From Pezizomycotina sp. ARF18 (lineage: Eukaryota; Ascomycota), in assembly GCA_002224055.1 (NCBI GenBank), contig AZLU01000211.1:1-56031 (forward strand): DNA of 56,031 nt, given 5' to 3'. Positions within the stretch are counted from its first letter, which is position 1. The number at the start of each line of letters is the position of its first letter. The position numbers and the translations under genes are program-made. This document shows positions 12,071 to 25,390 of the stretch, in pieces. A model generated the notes under the pieces. The model ran no database searches. It worked only from the letters and a program-made list of their open reading frames with translations, and was not told where the DNA came from.

Positions 12071-15000
12071 CTACGTGAACAAGCTGATTTTTCTTTTGCC
12101 AAGTTCTTCATCGATTATCTTTTTATACTTGTCTTCGCATTTCTTTCTTCTTTTTTTTTTCTTTTTTTTTTTGGTCATGACTATCTCCAAAAATTCCCTT
12201 TGTAATCCTTGCAGATATCTCCTGCTAGGACCGGGTTGTCGTCCTCGTCGTCGTTATATTGTCGATGGGTAGAAAAAAGACATACAAATTTCCTCCCGGC
12301 CGTTTTTCTTCCTTTTCTATCTTCCTGACAGAGCATTATGTTGGCAGATGACTAATGCCACTTTTAGAAGGATATGTTGCCAGACTCATGTGTACCGTCG
12401 AGGATGTCGCTTTTCGCGGTTTCCAATTACGTTTTGGACGTTCAGTTACTTCCAACTCTTGTTGTCGTTGTTAACATATAACCCGCATGTTATAGAACTA
12501 GGCAGTCGGTTTCTTTGTTTCTTTGCGATCTTGCTGCTTGTTTCTGTACACTGCTTTTGCGCCTTTCCTCCTTTTTCTTTCTTTCTTTCTTTTCTCCCAA
12601 AGTCTGGCGTTTTTGGTTGTTGTGTCATACCTCATGTATTATTCGAAGTTTTACGGTGGCTTACGATCGATTGTATCATCATCATGATCAATCAATCACG
12701 ATTGTCTTTCAGGCCTCTCTTCTGTATGAAAACGGACACGTTAGTATTTCTAGCTCTTAGGTGTTACAGGCCACACATCAAAAAAAGTATCATGGCAGCT
12801 TCATGTGGGATTTCATTTAAAAGATAACGTACCATGCTTTTTCCTTTGTACAATTTTTCTTTTTTTCTTTCTTTTGGTTCATAAAAATATCTTTTTTTTT
12901 TCATTTGTAGTTTGTCTTTTTGGAAAAAAGGAAAGATGTCGCCGTTTTTGTTTGATTGATAACCAGATATATAGGTCGCTCTGCGATCTCACCCACGCTC
13001 CTTACTAATAAATTTTCTTTTTGCGTCTTTGATGCTCTGTCGCCAAGTATGTTGATATATCGAAGTGAACGACAGGTGAATAGGGCCAGGGCTGGTCTTC
13101 CATCGCACAGGTGATATTATAGCTTTCAGCGGCTGTAGATGGAAGAGAAAAGCCAGTCAGAAAAAAATCGTTACCAGAATAATGGAGAGAAGTGATTGGC
13201 AGTCTCGGAGAATTTTTTTCTAGATAGGCGGTATGTTCGGGCGAATCTAGACGAGAAGCAAGGCTTCCTCTGGTACATATATATACCTGGAATTACAATA
13301 CAGTAAATCCCCGGCAGATACGGCGTCCAATCCGCTATATAAAAACGTTAATAATTTAATCTTTCTCTTCCTACCCCCTCGCTTTAACATGCTAGTGTGG
13401 TTGGCACGCCAGGTCAAACGTGGTTGTTTTCCGACGTCGTATATATACCACATTCCCTCTTTGATCGAGTACATCCTTGCTAGACGGGGCCCGAGAAGAA
13501 CAGAAAGAAAAAGGAAGACTTGATCACTCCAACCACCGAAAAGAAAAACCACAGGGAGTCGGCTTTTTAAACCAGGAAAAACAAAAGAAAGATGAAATTC
13601 GAGAACGCTTTCATCACACTAACAGGGGATAATAACATGTCGCACAAGGATCTCAATGCTTCATGTGCCTTGGAAAGGAACGATTCAGTGAACAGGAGTT
13701 CCTATCGGAGAGTGCACGAAAGCCATTGAAAAGGCGTGGTCTCCTGGTCTCAAAACGTGCATCAGACCGTCGACTCGATCTAGGGTATATATATCGTGGG
13801 GTACTACTATAGTCGTGGGAGAGGATTGAACGAATGGCGACGGATTTCTCTCTTCTGGTTGTTCTCACACAAAGAACCAGTGCTCGCGGACGCTTTCCCT
13901 CAATAGTTATCTTGATGACGTGTGTAGCGATGCTGGGAGGCCGATAGATCTTTAGAACTTAAGAGAGAAAATGACGTTTTCTAGACTTATTATCGCTTCG
14001 TTGTTTTCGATGCTGCGTTACAGTGTTGTGCATGACCCCTCACTTATAAGGTTGAAGGGAATGGTCTGCATGCATATCGGATCAAGCCCGAAGCCTGCAA
14101 GTCGACCATCGCGATAACGTATCAAATTCTGGCCATGCCTGTTCATGTCTGGGATTAAATAGTGTCACCGTCGTGCGCATCCTAAACTCCGAGATTTTTG
14201 TCACGAAATTTAAGATAGTGATACCCGACCGGACGTAACATCCATATTAAGTATACGTTCGGCTTGTAATAGAGAGCCGATCCTGCGATCGTAAGAAGCG
14301 AGCAGAAAAGATTAGTTTAGGGACACATTTTCTTCTAAAAAAAAAAAAAAAGAGCTGTAATAGCAATCAGTATCGGTGTCTATATTTGGGGCAGCTTGAG
14401 GGAACGATGCAGGATTTAGACCCTAAAAGTATAGAATGTTTTAAAAAAAAGAAAAAGAAACTTGCGTATAATATAATGTCCGATTGGCCCCAAGCAGATA
14501 AACAAAGCAAGGAAACAATCCGTCTGAAGAGGGAAAATGCATCGCTTTATTTCAAGAAATTGATGAGTAAAAGCGAATTTTATCGATAGTGGGTGCGATG
14601 CGAGAAACGGGAATCGAAAACATGGAGCTTGACTAGAAAGAAGACTTGGTAGTTCTCTTTTGGTAAACAAATGGAAGACTTACCGCCTAAAGAGGAGAAA
14701 GAGGCAGTCCGATTGAAAATTGAAGGGACTGAATCCCTGCGGAGTTTTTATTCCTTGTCCCTATCGACAACATAGAATCCAGGATAGCAGAAAATTCGAA
14801 GCAGTGGAAGGAATATATTCCGAACAATATATTATCCAATATTCTTCAACTTTCTTTCTTGCCCTCTTGCAATCCATCTTGAGTCCACTTGTCGAACAGT
14901 TTTTGCGATAGGATTAATTTGTTTGAATTCTTCGCCTGGTTTTAGACATTGTGGCTGTGGGAGGTCGCGAGTTAATATAAAACTTATTTTAACAATATTT

Positions 15001-17078
15001 TTCTTCAATGCATTTATTTGTAGAAGAATACGTATATTTATATATTTATTTGAGAATATAGAAAGGGAGAAAAATAAAAACAAAAGCAAAAAGTCAGAAA
15101 GGGACAGCGAGTATAAGAAATTATTACTGCAGATGCTTATATGCGTATCCTTTCATCCTTTTATAAAGTTGGTCGATTTCTCTTCCCGTATTAGATTCGC
15201 TTTGATATGGTGCAATATCAAAAACGGATTGTTGTGTTTCTTTTTTCCTTATAACTATAACTCCATTGCTCTTTCGGCTTCCAATTGCTTTTTTTCTTGG
15301 TCAGTGGACAATTTGGTCGGCCAATGGAATTTGATCTCCGACGAAAAGAATACCCTGGGTTATCAAATTTTAGCTTTCGTACAATCCATCAGATGACCAT
15401 TTCCCAAGGAGCCTTGAAGGATTTTCTGATGAGAAAGATTAGGAGATGAAAATTATATTATTATTATTGTTGTTGTTGTTGTTGTTGAAGGATGGGGGAC
15501 ACGGCAATTCGCAGAAAAAAGAGAGCAAGGAATGAATGTTTATTATTTTGCGCCTCTTCTGTCATGAAATTGAAAACGAAAAAAAAAAAAATAATATTTT
15601 TTTTTTTATTTCTCTCTTCGTTTTTCCCTTCCATTGCGCCGCAATCCGCTCAAACCGCTGAACAATACGTGGGGGCTTGCTTTATGAGATGGAGACTGAC
15701 TGCTGGAGCGGTACAAGGCACAGTAGTGCACCAGAAAAAAAATGTCATCCGCGAGAATTGCGTGCAAAGTAGGCGAAAATATAAAGAGAGATGACATTTC
15801 CCACACCAAGTGCTAAAAGGTAGACAATGCATTGCTGATTGACAAAAGATTCCTTTGGGAATGACAACACCGGGGGGCTGTACTGAGGAATTGATGTAAG
15901 TGTGGATGTGCTTTTGGTGGATGCCCATTGTGCGAATACGGATAGCTAGATGAAATCGTATTACCTATAACAGACAATAAGTGGGTGGCAAATCTCGTCA
16001 GTCCTGCCAGCGTTCCTGATGGCGTTTCTCGGTTTGGCGAAACGCCTTCTCCACCCAAAAAAAAAAAAAAAAATACAGCAGGACTGAGTGAATACAACCT
16101 TTGCTATTCCTTTCTCCTCCCGAACTTTGGTATATCCGCTGACATGGAGATATTTGCGAAAGCTAAGTCGGAAGTGAGACCTTTGCTTCTCATGACTTTA
16201 TCCTGTTCCTGTCAAGAAGCGCTTTTTGCCATCGATATCTCGTGTGGGGCTTGCGTTGTGCTGTTTTTGAAAAGAAAAATTCGAATTCTCATGCTGGTTT
16301 TGCGATTGACAGTGATACGGGGAAGCTTCGTCGGTAATAAGGATAGCATCAAAGACACAACCTGCAATTGTAGATTGAAGAGGATAAAGAGAGAGACAGG
16401 ACGAAAAAGAAAAGAAAAGAAAAGAAAAGAAAAGAAAAAAAACAGCAGACGGGCAAGGGCGAGTCATGACCGGTATACTCCCTTGAAGATCATACAGAGC
16501 TATCATCGCTCCATTCTTTATCCAACTTTGAATTAATGGCTTGATGAGTGGAGAGTCGAATGTCGAAGTGTACGGAGTAGCTGGAGTGAGAATGAAGGGA
16601 AACATACTAAGTAGATTCCTGGTAGTAAATTCATACGATATTCAACGGGGAGGAAAGGAAGGAAATGAAGGAAAGAAGAAGAACAAAAAAGAAATCGGGA
16701 CGAAGATTAATATTTTTGTTTTTCTTTTCTTCCAAAGGTCTTTTTAACAAGTCCCAGCAAATAGTAATATTAATGACTCTACATTATAACAAGCGAGCGA
16801 CCCAGCAAGACCTCACGATGATCACTGCATTTCAATAAATTACTTAAGTATGTTATCCTTAATTTAAAGGAAAATAAGGATAAAAGATAATATACGGGCA
16901 GAAAGATACGGCTGTTCTGGAGCCTTTTAATGAATGATATACCTTATATATCTCAAGTGATGATTTGATATTTTAGCCTGAGTAAGAGAAATTTGTGTGG
17001 GCGTTTTTTTTTTTTTTTTTTTTTTTTCCCATTTAATCAAAAGTTCGTGATTTTATTTTACTCACCTTCAATCGCTAA
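12071..17078. other. Gene-poor stretch downstream of the zinc-cluster gene
   Basis: The first kilobase is T-rich and may be the 3' UTR of the zinc-cluster gene. Beyond it I find no supportable gene. A 48-codon ATG frame at 13971-14117 (+) has a hydrophobic N-terminus but nothing else in its favour. Simple sequence includes (TTA)n-(TTG)n at about 15449-15488, an (AAAAG)n run at about 16408-16440 and a stem-loop with 8-base perfect arms (GGCGTTTC / GAAACGCC, about 16022-16047). The long open frames at 14923-15396 and 15985-16536 carry homopolymer-derived Lys/Phe runs and no domain. Confidence 0.45.
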
Positions 17079-17390
17079 AATAGCCAACCAGCAACAAAAT
17101 TACATTCCTGTAGGCAGCTACAAAAAACCGGGTATATTTTAATTTTCTTCGTTATCTTCAAGACGAGTCGAGTAAAAATAAACAATATCGTATCGAAAAA
17201 GCCCTCAGGTAGTCAGTCGTCCGTCCAGCAGTCTATTTCCTCGGTCTCGACTCTCCCTTCGGAGCAGGATACGTTCGGGTTGATGATCCAGGCCTTTGAG
17301 CAGCAACCTCAAAGCATCACCTCTGTTCACATGCCTCTATCTATATTCCTACATGCGTTTGATCGTGTGTGGTCTGGCAGGGCTAATTGA
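17079..17390 (+). CDS. Stop-to-stop coding-like frame, unidentified
   Basis: A 103-codon frame is open from just after a stop at 17076-17078 to a TGA at 17388-17390. The central part is Ser/Gln-rich and unlike the surrounding A/T-rich noise (SSVQQSISSVSTLPSEQDTF, then LMIQAFEQQPQSITSVHMPL). The first in-frame ATG is late (about 17284), so if real this is an exon or remnant rather than a complete gene. An AG acceptor-like site lies near 17081-17083. The family is not recognised; chance is a serious alternative. Confidence 0.22.
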   Translation, partial: NSQPATKLHSCRQLQKTGYILIFFVIFKTSRVKINNIVSKKPSGSQSSVQQSISSVSTLPSEQDTFGLMIQAFEQQPQSITSVHMPLSIFLHAFDRVWSGRAN

Positions 17391-17816
17391 AACGATAAAA
17401 AGCATGTATACCGCTAAAGCAGCTGGCTGTCGTCACTGTCACTGACAGCCTAAGCACCCTCGGCGCAAACAGGAGGATAACGGATACCCGGAAATATAGT
17501 CAACAGGGATTGAAAACCCTGGCACGGTTGCGAGAAAGCTGTCCGAGCTCGATATTTTCTTGTTTTTTCATCGGCTTAATAGGAAGGAATACTGGAGATA
17601 CAAATGGCCATTATCCGATCTACTATTTTTCATTTCCTTTTCCACTTTTTGTGGCGTTCTGTCGACGCAGTGAGCGCCTAGTGAAGAAAAAAAAAAAAAC
17701 TCAAGGACCGTCAAAAATACCGTAGGTATCCTCATCAGTAGTCAAATACTCAACGCAAGTTTACAATCCAATACGGAACTAGACGAATGGTTAAAACTGC
17801 GAGAGAGCTCAGTCTT

Positions 17817-17850
<34 letters not shown>

Positions 17851-18738
17851 AAAAAAAAAAAAAAAAAAAGTGAAAGAGGAAAAGAAACAACAATGATAAA
17901 ACGATCTAGTGTGGGGGAGACCTTATCGAAGATTACTGAGCAGTATCTCCAAATCTCTTAACTCTCACTTAGGAGGTTAAGGGTTAAAAAAAGTGGGAAC
18001 CGGGGCTTATGCAACGGACGCAAGCGAACGCAGAGACAATCAGGATTTTCGCTTTTATTTTTTACGTATATATGTAAGTGCACACAATTATTATTATTAA
18101 CCTTGGCTACAAGCGTTTCTTTCCTTTTTGCCGCCTCCAAACACTTTCTCTTCTTTTTATTATACTGGAAATATTAGATTTTAGGGCTTGCTCTGTTTTA
18201 TGATTGATTCCTTCTGTTCCGTGAAGGTGTTGTCTTTGTCTACTTATTCAATTAATAAAGACTATCTGGTTTAATCGAGCGTATCGTTATAACCAATAAC
18301 TAACAGCAAGATACTATCACGAAGAATATTGGAGACAAGACTATATAATCTCAGCCAGAAAAAAGCCAGTTCATTTCTATAATTCATTTCTATATTCGCT
18401 CCTCTTGGTGAGTTTGTTTTGAAGGTTGAAGCGCATGTTACAGACAGCATGCAGCGGGGTATTGATCAACTTCTGAGCGACGACGTTTAGGGTTGCTGTG
18501 CTGTGTATACCGCCGAGGTGAAATGTCGATCACTTAGGCCTTGACTTGCTGCTGGTCACAATCCTGCCATCTCCACAAAACCAGGCAAATATCTAAAATA
18601 TATATTCATATAAATTTGATTATTTATTATCTCACTTGAATGAGCAGATACTACTAGAGCATTCAAGGATATCAAGGATATCGCAACCCACTATTAGCTG
18701 GAATATAAGGATAGAGGAAGGAGAAAAGGAAAGAAACG

Positions 18739-18775
<37 letters not shown>

Positions 18776-19588
18776 AGAGGGCACACGGTTTCTCTATCAA
18801 GCCAAGCGAGGCGCAACGTCTGATTCAAGGCAGAGATTACGCCTTTTTAACCCTCTTTTCACTAGCAAGAAACCCAAAAAAAAAAAAAAAAAAAAAAAAA
18901 CCAAGTGTTCAAGCCTATTACCATTTCAAACTTCTGTCACCCTCTTCTCCTTCTTTCAATATAACCGCGATGAAGAACAGGTAGACTCAGCAGCGACCCA
19001 CCTCTCCAGAGGAAGTGATCGGCGTATCTGACATGGTGACCGCCTCCATTGTCCTATATTCCTTTGCAATCACTGGCCGGCGCCTTTGATACTATTTGCT
19101 TCCTCGTTTCTTTTTCCGTGTTGTCGCCTGGGACAAGACGATGGGAAATTCGAAGGACAGACATATTCGTCTTTGTTGAGTGCTGGCGACACTCAATACC
19201 GGCATGCTCCCATCCAATAGAGCACCTCTTCGAGAGGAATCATGCCAATCATGCCATGACTCGAGGAAACATCCAGGGTCTAAAGGACAGGACCTTTCGG
19301 ACTTGATGGTTTAAGGTCTTTGCTTTTTCCCTATTTTCTTTTTTCTCCACGACCTAACTTTGCTTGTAAAAGCAAAATGCTCCTTGTTGAGCAATTTGAC
19401 GATCAACAGCAATTTTTGAGAAACTGAATGTATGTTTGTATTTCAAATTTTTTTTTTTTTTTATCCTTGTGCGGTGGGGCATCTCTCCTTGACCTCGCCT
19501 TTCTTTCCTTCTCTCTAATTTGGCTACTCGAAGCTAAACGAACTGATTAGTAGTATTTGTTCGCCGGATAAGACTTCCTCTCATCCCC

Positions 19589-19624
<36 letters not shown>

Positions 19625-22600
19625 TAACACGCAGGAATACGGGGTTGGGTCACGACGGAGGAGAGAATTCTGATGAGAGCTCTCCTTCTCTTGTTTTGAG
19701 CGAAAATATCTCAACCATAAACCTGCTATCAACAGTAGAGATCTAGAGACCGACGATCCACGGACATTGCATAAACACTACTCCGTCCTGATAGGCCACA
19801 CATCCACTGTATTGTCGAGTCAGGGCGAAGTCTAGCTCGGACTCATTTCCCTGGAGTACTGAAAGTATTATTTACAACCTCTCACCTCTCTATCAATTTT
19901 AATGATCTTTTCAGAGTATTCCCTGCTTCAACGCGACCCATTCGTTGCTACTTTGCAATTTGAGCAAAGTTGGGTGGAGAATATATAGTTGAAAATCACT
20001 TTCTATATGATCTTCGTGCGGCAAACTAGATGCAGCTATCTCTTTCGTCTTAACCCTGGATTTGAACGGATATTGTTTTGTTCGTTTTGGCTAGAAGCTG
20101 CTGTAGAAATTTCATTTTAGTGACCGTCTCGGTAGGTCTCTCTCTTTTCAGGCTGTGATCTTCGGGATTTGCGCTGACAACTGGAAAGCATGGGGAAACG
20201 TTTTTTTTTTTTTCTGGGACTTGAAATTTAACTGGTCCATATGATGCGCTTTCTATCTGTATCTCAATTTGCTAAATAATACTCTTTTCATTCAACGAAA
20301 TAGATTGGAGTCCGAAATCTAACCAAAGATATCGCTTTTTTGTGAACAGGTGAGCATGACATGATCGAACTCAGCTCATATCCTGTAACAATAACCAAGA
20401 AGGTTTTATTGCAGCGCTTGTCTTCTGTGCCTTGAAAATCTCCGTCCTAGATGCTTTGCTAGTTGGCATTCAACCTAGCTTTAGTAGACATGTATCCCGA
20501 CTTACCTTTAATGTCAAGGAGCGAAAGTGATTAATATTCACAAGACGCCTATTATATATACAGTCTCTCAAAACCCCCACAGCTTTATTTGTTTATTTAT
20601 CTTCCTATCCATTTTCGTAACAAGCTCTCTCTCCGCGAGTTCCGCAAATACATGAAATAGATTTGCCACTGCGAAAAAGCGAAAAAAAAGGAAAGGATGA
20701 CAGCTAGTTACAATCGTATTATTAAATACCGTCTGCAATATATGAACACTATTCTATAGCACATAGGCATTATAGCTATCGGAAATTTCCCCATTCAGCG
20801 ACGCAAGCAAGCTAAATTGTACTAGTATATTGCGAAAAAAATAAGCTACGCCAATCAATCGAAAAAAACTTCACCTCTATGGAATCTATTTTATACAGTT
20901 AACCCGGCACTTTTTTAGACTTCCGATTACTTACGTATTCTACTTTTGTTACACTAATTATTGCTTCTTCGCAGCTCTCATGCTGTCGGCTGCGTTGATA
21001 GACTGTATCAATCTCCCATACGTGTCGAACATAATTACGATCGCTATATTTCCCCCAAGTAATCAAAGAAGAGATCGTTAACATTTGCATTTCAATCTTC
21101 AAGAAAAAAAAAAAAAAAAAAAAAAAAAGGCAGGGAAATGTGTTCCTGTGTCAAATCATATCGTGCGACTTACGCAGGATGACATATATCATATAAGACG
21201 ACATGATAGGCAGCTTATCAGCGAGCGGTCCGTCTTGTCCGCGTACTGCTCCGCAATGCACGCAGCGTTGTGAAGATGGAATGGCATGCCCAGATGAGGA
21301 GGTATATCGGCGTTTGCTTCGCGTCTGATTGTAATACGATGGGCCAATCGTGCTTATTAGCGCTGGGAATAAAAAAAGCTTTGTCTTTCATCGAATCTTT
21401 TGGGAAATAAGACGAGGGGAAAAAAAAGTGTGCCATTACCTTTCGTAAGCAAGACAATGAGGTAAAGCATCAGCGGGATTTGGAAACCAGCTTCTAAGAT
21501 CGCGAGGACTGTGTGTTTATTAATACTCAAAGTTATATCAGACATTTGGTTAGCCTTCTGATATCTTGCACGACGATGATTTTTATTTTTTTATTTTTTA
21601 GGGGGGATTAAATTGCGTACAATCGAACCAAGCCCGATGAACATTCGATTGAACAACGGTCTTTCATGGTCGTATATCCGTAGGAGTGAATAGCGCGATT
21701 CCAGTCGAAAATCTTATGACTGGGGTAGAACGGCGCGAGGTCCACGACTACAAAGAAAGATAACAAGGGCCTCAATTGTTAGACAAAAAGTGGCTTTTGG
21801 AACTTAGTATTGCATGAGCCAAAGTCCCATGAATGAGACAATGTCCACAATTTTTCTTGCGATGTGAGCAACTAGAGCCTACCCCTCCCCCGGAGGCTCT
21901 CTCTATATTGCGAAAATACGCGTAGTTTCCGTCGCGGGGAAAAATGAGGGGAGAAGATAAATGGGAGGAGGGGAAAACACGTACATAGCTGTATAGGAGC
22001 CATTACAATGAAGAAAAGACGGTAAAAGCGTCCATTGGTCGGTCTTTGAGTGCTCTCGCCATGATTGTTTGGAGTATAGTAGTATACCCTTTTCGCTTGC
22101 AAAGGTCAGAAGATGAGCTGGATGAGTGGTAGAAAGACGGAGCGATTGCTGCGAGCAAGATCAGGCGAATCAGTAGTAAAATGAGCTCTGGTTTGAAGGG
22201 AATTCTGGCGGGGGTTGTGTGTTTTTAATCCTGGTGTTACAAGGTAAGCAAAAATTCGTTCGCGAATTTTCGGTTAATTCGGTAAGCGATTCCCCGGTAC
22301 GTGATAACAGTGACAGGGTGCAACATCAACGACAATACTATTGTCATGAATACGTTGTATACGTTTATACCACGTTTATAAGGCATATAGGATGAATCTA
22401 TATTCTAGCAACTTATTTCGACCATTTTGATCGATCGAGTTTATCGGTAATACTTGAGACCGGGCTTTAGAAAACACCGCTGAGAACAGTCTAAAGGAAG
22501 AAATAGCATAGAAACGACCAGATACTTTAGACGGTTAAACAATAGAAAGAAAAGGAAACCAAACAGTGCCTGTATCGAGAAATAAACGAGAACGAACTGA

Positions 22601-22626
22601 ACATAAACCCTGTTCCGGAGATACTA
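17391..22626. other. Gene-poor stretch
   Basis: No supportable gene in about 5.2 kb. It holds the inverted repeat GGCTGTC / GACAGCC near 17427-17452, A-rich runs (17817-17870, 18743-18772, 18877-18900), a perfect T20-A16 inverted repeat (19589-19624) and several poly-T runs. The GC-richer 19000-19310 part has open frames on both strands but nothing recognisable. The bases just before 22626 are the likely 3' flank of the minus-strand J-protein gene. Confidence 0.45.
19589..19624. repeat. T20-A16 head-to-head homopolymer palindrome
   Basis: Twenty T followed directly by sixteen A form a perfect inverted repeat with no spacer. Such a sequence can extrude a hairpin and is prone to length errors in sequencing, so the exact length is doubtful. 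Confidence 0.9.
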
Positions 22627-23489
22627 TTAACCCAGCGGCTTAGCCTTCTTCTTCTTCTTCACGTTCCCGTTCTTGAAATCTCTCCAGGAGTTGATCCTTT
22701 CGTCTCTCGTATCCTCCCAAGCCTGCTCATTCTCCCTCTTCCTCTTCCTGGCCTCAATCTCCGCATCCGCTTTCCTCTGTTCCCGCCCTTCCTCCGCCAG
22801 CTGCGCCTTCAGCTGCTTCGCTTCCGCAGCTCGTTGTCGATCAGCACCTCTTCGTCTTCTCCGCCAGTCGCGGTCGAAGGCCGCCGTTTGGAGATCCGGA
22901 TGATCGACCGTCCACTTGCGCTCGCGGATCAGCAGCATGCGCGCGTCGGCTATGGCTTCATCCAGCCTTGTGCGGGTTTTCTCGTCCATGAGCTCGTTCT
23001 GGGCTTTCTTCAGGCGGTCGAAGGCGTCGGGAGCTTGCGGGTTCTTGGTCTTGTCGGGATGGATCAGGAGGGACTTTTTGCGGAATTGGACTTTGATGTC
23101 GGACTCCGGTACGCCCGGCTTGAGGTCGAGGACGGCGTAGCTGGAGGTGGTTTTATCAGCAAGTGCTTAGGGAATAGGGTAGAGAGTGTGCAGAGTTTTT
23201 AGACTTACGCATCAAGCTTGAATGAATTTAGTATCCGAGATATTTCAGTATCCTACGCGGCGTCGGAGAAGGTCCATTAGCTACCTGAAGATCAGCACAC
23301 GACAGACAGCTCCAAATGACTCTTTTTTTGTGAGGCCAAACATACCTTGCGAAACTCTAGCTCTTCTCTTTCTATCGACGACAGCGACTCCTGATCTATC
23401 ACGACGTCATCCAGATCCTTCGCATTGAACTCTTCCCGTTTCTCTTCTTTTCGCTCTTCCCCCGCCGGTTTGGCGTCCGAATTCGACAT
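22627..23489 (-). CDS. J-domain splicing-associated protein, SPF31/DNAJC8 family
   Basis: Homolog of fission yeast Spf31 and human DNAJC8, a nuclear J-domain protein that copurifies with the spliceosome and is thought to recruit Hsp70. The gene is intact with three exons on the minus strand: 23489-23346 (48 codons, GTATGT donor), 23252-23209 (44 bases, GTAAGT donor) and 23140-22627, giving 233 residues, close to the 253 of human DNAJC8. The N-terminus is acidic. The family's RILNSFKLDAYAVLDLKPG block spans the exon 2/3 joint, followed by the J-domain with the HPD triad in LLIHPDKTKNPQAPDAFDRL. A long Arg/Lys/Glu-rich helix with likely coiled coil (ADRQRAAEAKQLKAQ) leads to a C-terminal lysine-rich tail ending GNVKKKKKAKPLG. 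The start is the first ATG of the frame. It is one of only two conserved genes here without any frame break. It is divergent from NBP35. Confidence 0.93.
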
Positions 23490-23863
23490 GATGATTAGTG
23501 TACTGTCGGTCTAAGCGCAATAACGTGAAGTGACGATGGTGGTTGGTGACGTTGCGAAATCTCAAAAGAAAGGAAAGGAAAAGGAACTTTGTGAAAAAGG
23601 CGGCTGGGAATTTTCAATGGCCCGCCGCGTTACACAGAATTCGGTAACGGATTTTTGGCTACCCGCGGCCGAAACCGCATTTGTAATACATACCATTAAA
23701 ATCCTTTCGACAATAGCATTGTAACGTTTGAAGCTTCAAGACAATCAACCTTGGTCGCACAGATATTACGTGTCAAAATTTGAAAGCAAACGGACATCGC
23801 ATACCTTTTCAATAGCTCTTGACCGTTGATTGACCGAATAAGCGCATAAAGAGAGTTTTCGAG
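23490..23863. promoter_or_regulatory. Shared divergent promoter of SPF31 and NBP35
   Basis: The 374 bases between the two start codons must hold both promoters and 5' leaders. No canonical motif is called with confidence. The plus-strand frame inside it (23530-23724) is not considered a gene. Confidence 0.6.
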
Positions 23864-25144
23864 ATGGTTGAATTCGAAAATCCACCTCAGCCGGACCTCC
23901 AGTCGCCTCCCCGGCTAGCTCCTCAGCTTGTCGCCCCAGAACCGGGTATGAAGACAGCTTCCTTCCATGCTTTCAATTAGAAACACGCGTTACCAAGGTA
24001 CTGCTACATACCATTGGTACTAATATAGCTATTCATCCTTTTGCAGAACACTGCCCTGGCCCGGAATCCAAATCTGCTGGCTTATCGGTAAAGCTCCCTG
24101 TTCAGCCCCGATAACAGAGTATCCCAAGCTTTCCTTTCTAACCTCCCACATTCTCTCCCTTCAGGACGCCTGTGCAGGATGCCCGAACCAGAAAATATGC
24201 GCTTCAGCTCCGAAAGGTCCCGATCCCGATCTCCCCCTCATAAAAGCCCGCCTATCCACCATCAAGCACAAAATCCTCGTCCTATCCGGCAAAGGCGGCG
24301 TCGGCAAATCCACATTCTCAACGATGCTCTCCCACGGCTTCGCCCACGATCCAGAAACGCAAGTCGGCGTAATGGACGTCGACATCTGCGGACCCTCAAT
24401 TCCCAAAATGTTTGGCGCCGAGAACGAAACGATACACACTTCATCCTCGGGCTGGTCCCCAGTTTACGTTTCAGATAATTTGTGCCTGATGAGCATACAG
24501 TTCATGCTACCCAACGCGGACGACGCTATCATATGGAGGGGTCCGAAGAAGAACGGGCTGATAAAGCAGTTTTTGAAGGACGTCGAGTGGGGGATCTGGA
24601 TTACTTGGTCGTGGATACGCCGCCGGGGACGAGCGACGAACACCTCAGCGTTAACACGTTCATGCGGGAGAGCGGAGTGGACGGTGCTGTCGTCGTGACG
24701 ACGCCGCAGGAGGTTGCGCTGCTGGACGTGCGGAAGGAGCTCGATTTCTGCAGGAAGGCTGGTATTAAAGTCTTGGGATTGTAGAGAATATGAGCTTATT
24801 CGTGTGTCCGAATTGCCACGTACGTTTCCTCAACTGTTTATATTTTGAATGGGCGTTGTATTTGGGTAAAGTTGTTTAACATCTGACATTTAAATATAGG
24901 GCGAGTCAAAGATATTCAAACCCACGACAGGTGGCGGAAAGCACTGGCGGAGGAATTCGGCGTTCCTTTCCTCGGAGGTGTGCCCTTGGACCCAAGGATC
25001 GGCATGGCTTGTGATTATGGGGAAAGCTTCCTCGACGCTTATCCGGACTCTCCAGCTTGCAAGGCGCTTGAAGAGGTTGTTCGGAAAGTGAGGGAGCAGG
25101 TCGAAGGGACAGCTGGTAATGGGGCGGATGCGAAGGATAACTAG
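23864..25144 (+). CDS. Cytosolic Fe-S cluster assembly P-loop NTPase NBP35 (frame broken by small indels)
   Basis: NBP35 forms the Nbp35-Cfd1 type scaffold on which 4Fe-4S clusters are built for cytosolic and nuclear proteins. Four exons: 23864-23945, 24047-24087, 24165-24819 and 24900-25144. The N-terminal cluster cysteines are present (HCPG, then [10 protein letters not shown]), which separates NBP35 from the shorter CFD1. The deviant Walker A is [13 protein letters not shown], followed by the family blocks [41 protein letters not shown] and the CPNC pair (CxxC) that coordinates the bridging cluster. The C-terminus is [17 protein letters not shown] and onward. Three one-base losses break the frame: a G run at 24589-24593 (five where the family needs six), at about 24780 (TTGGTA reads TTGTA), and at 24941 (AAGGCA reads AAGCA). 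Protein similarity continues perfectly on both sides of each, so sequencing error is the best explanation. It converges on MTR3, 246 bases away. Confidence 0.92.
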
Positions 25145-25390
25145 CTAGACGGCTAGGTAATTTTGTATTTTTGGTTCATTTCAACGCATTGGGTTATAGG
25201 GCATCTTTGCATAGAATAGCATTCTTCTCTTTTTCTTTCGGCACGTTCATATGGCATTATAATAGACACTCAGACGCATGGCGGTTATCTTTTTCTTCGG
25301 CAATAATTCTCCCTTCTAGGCGAAACATGACACGTTTATTTATATGCTATGTCATTTCTTTGTCTTCGTCTTTCTTCTCTTCTATCTTTG
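25145..25390. terminator. Shared 3' region between convergent NBP35 and MTR3
   Basis: The 246 bases between the two facing stop codons must contain both 3' ends. They are T-rich on the plus strand. No exact polyadenylation site is called. Confidence 0.45.

Noticed and set aside
12348-12827. 159-codon frame downstream of the zinc-cluster gene
   Set aside because: It is T-rich DNA giving Phe/Leu/Cys-rich peptide with no pattern of a real membrane protein; more likely 3' untranslated or spacer sequence.
15985-16536. 183-codon frame on the plus strand
   Set aside because: It runs through two A-rich homopolymer stretches giving Lys runs, shows no domain, and overlaps a 135-codon frame on the other strand of equal quality.
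22673-23202. Plus-strand frames across the J-protein gene
   Set aside because: They are antisense shadows of the intact SPF31 exons.
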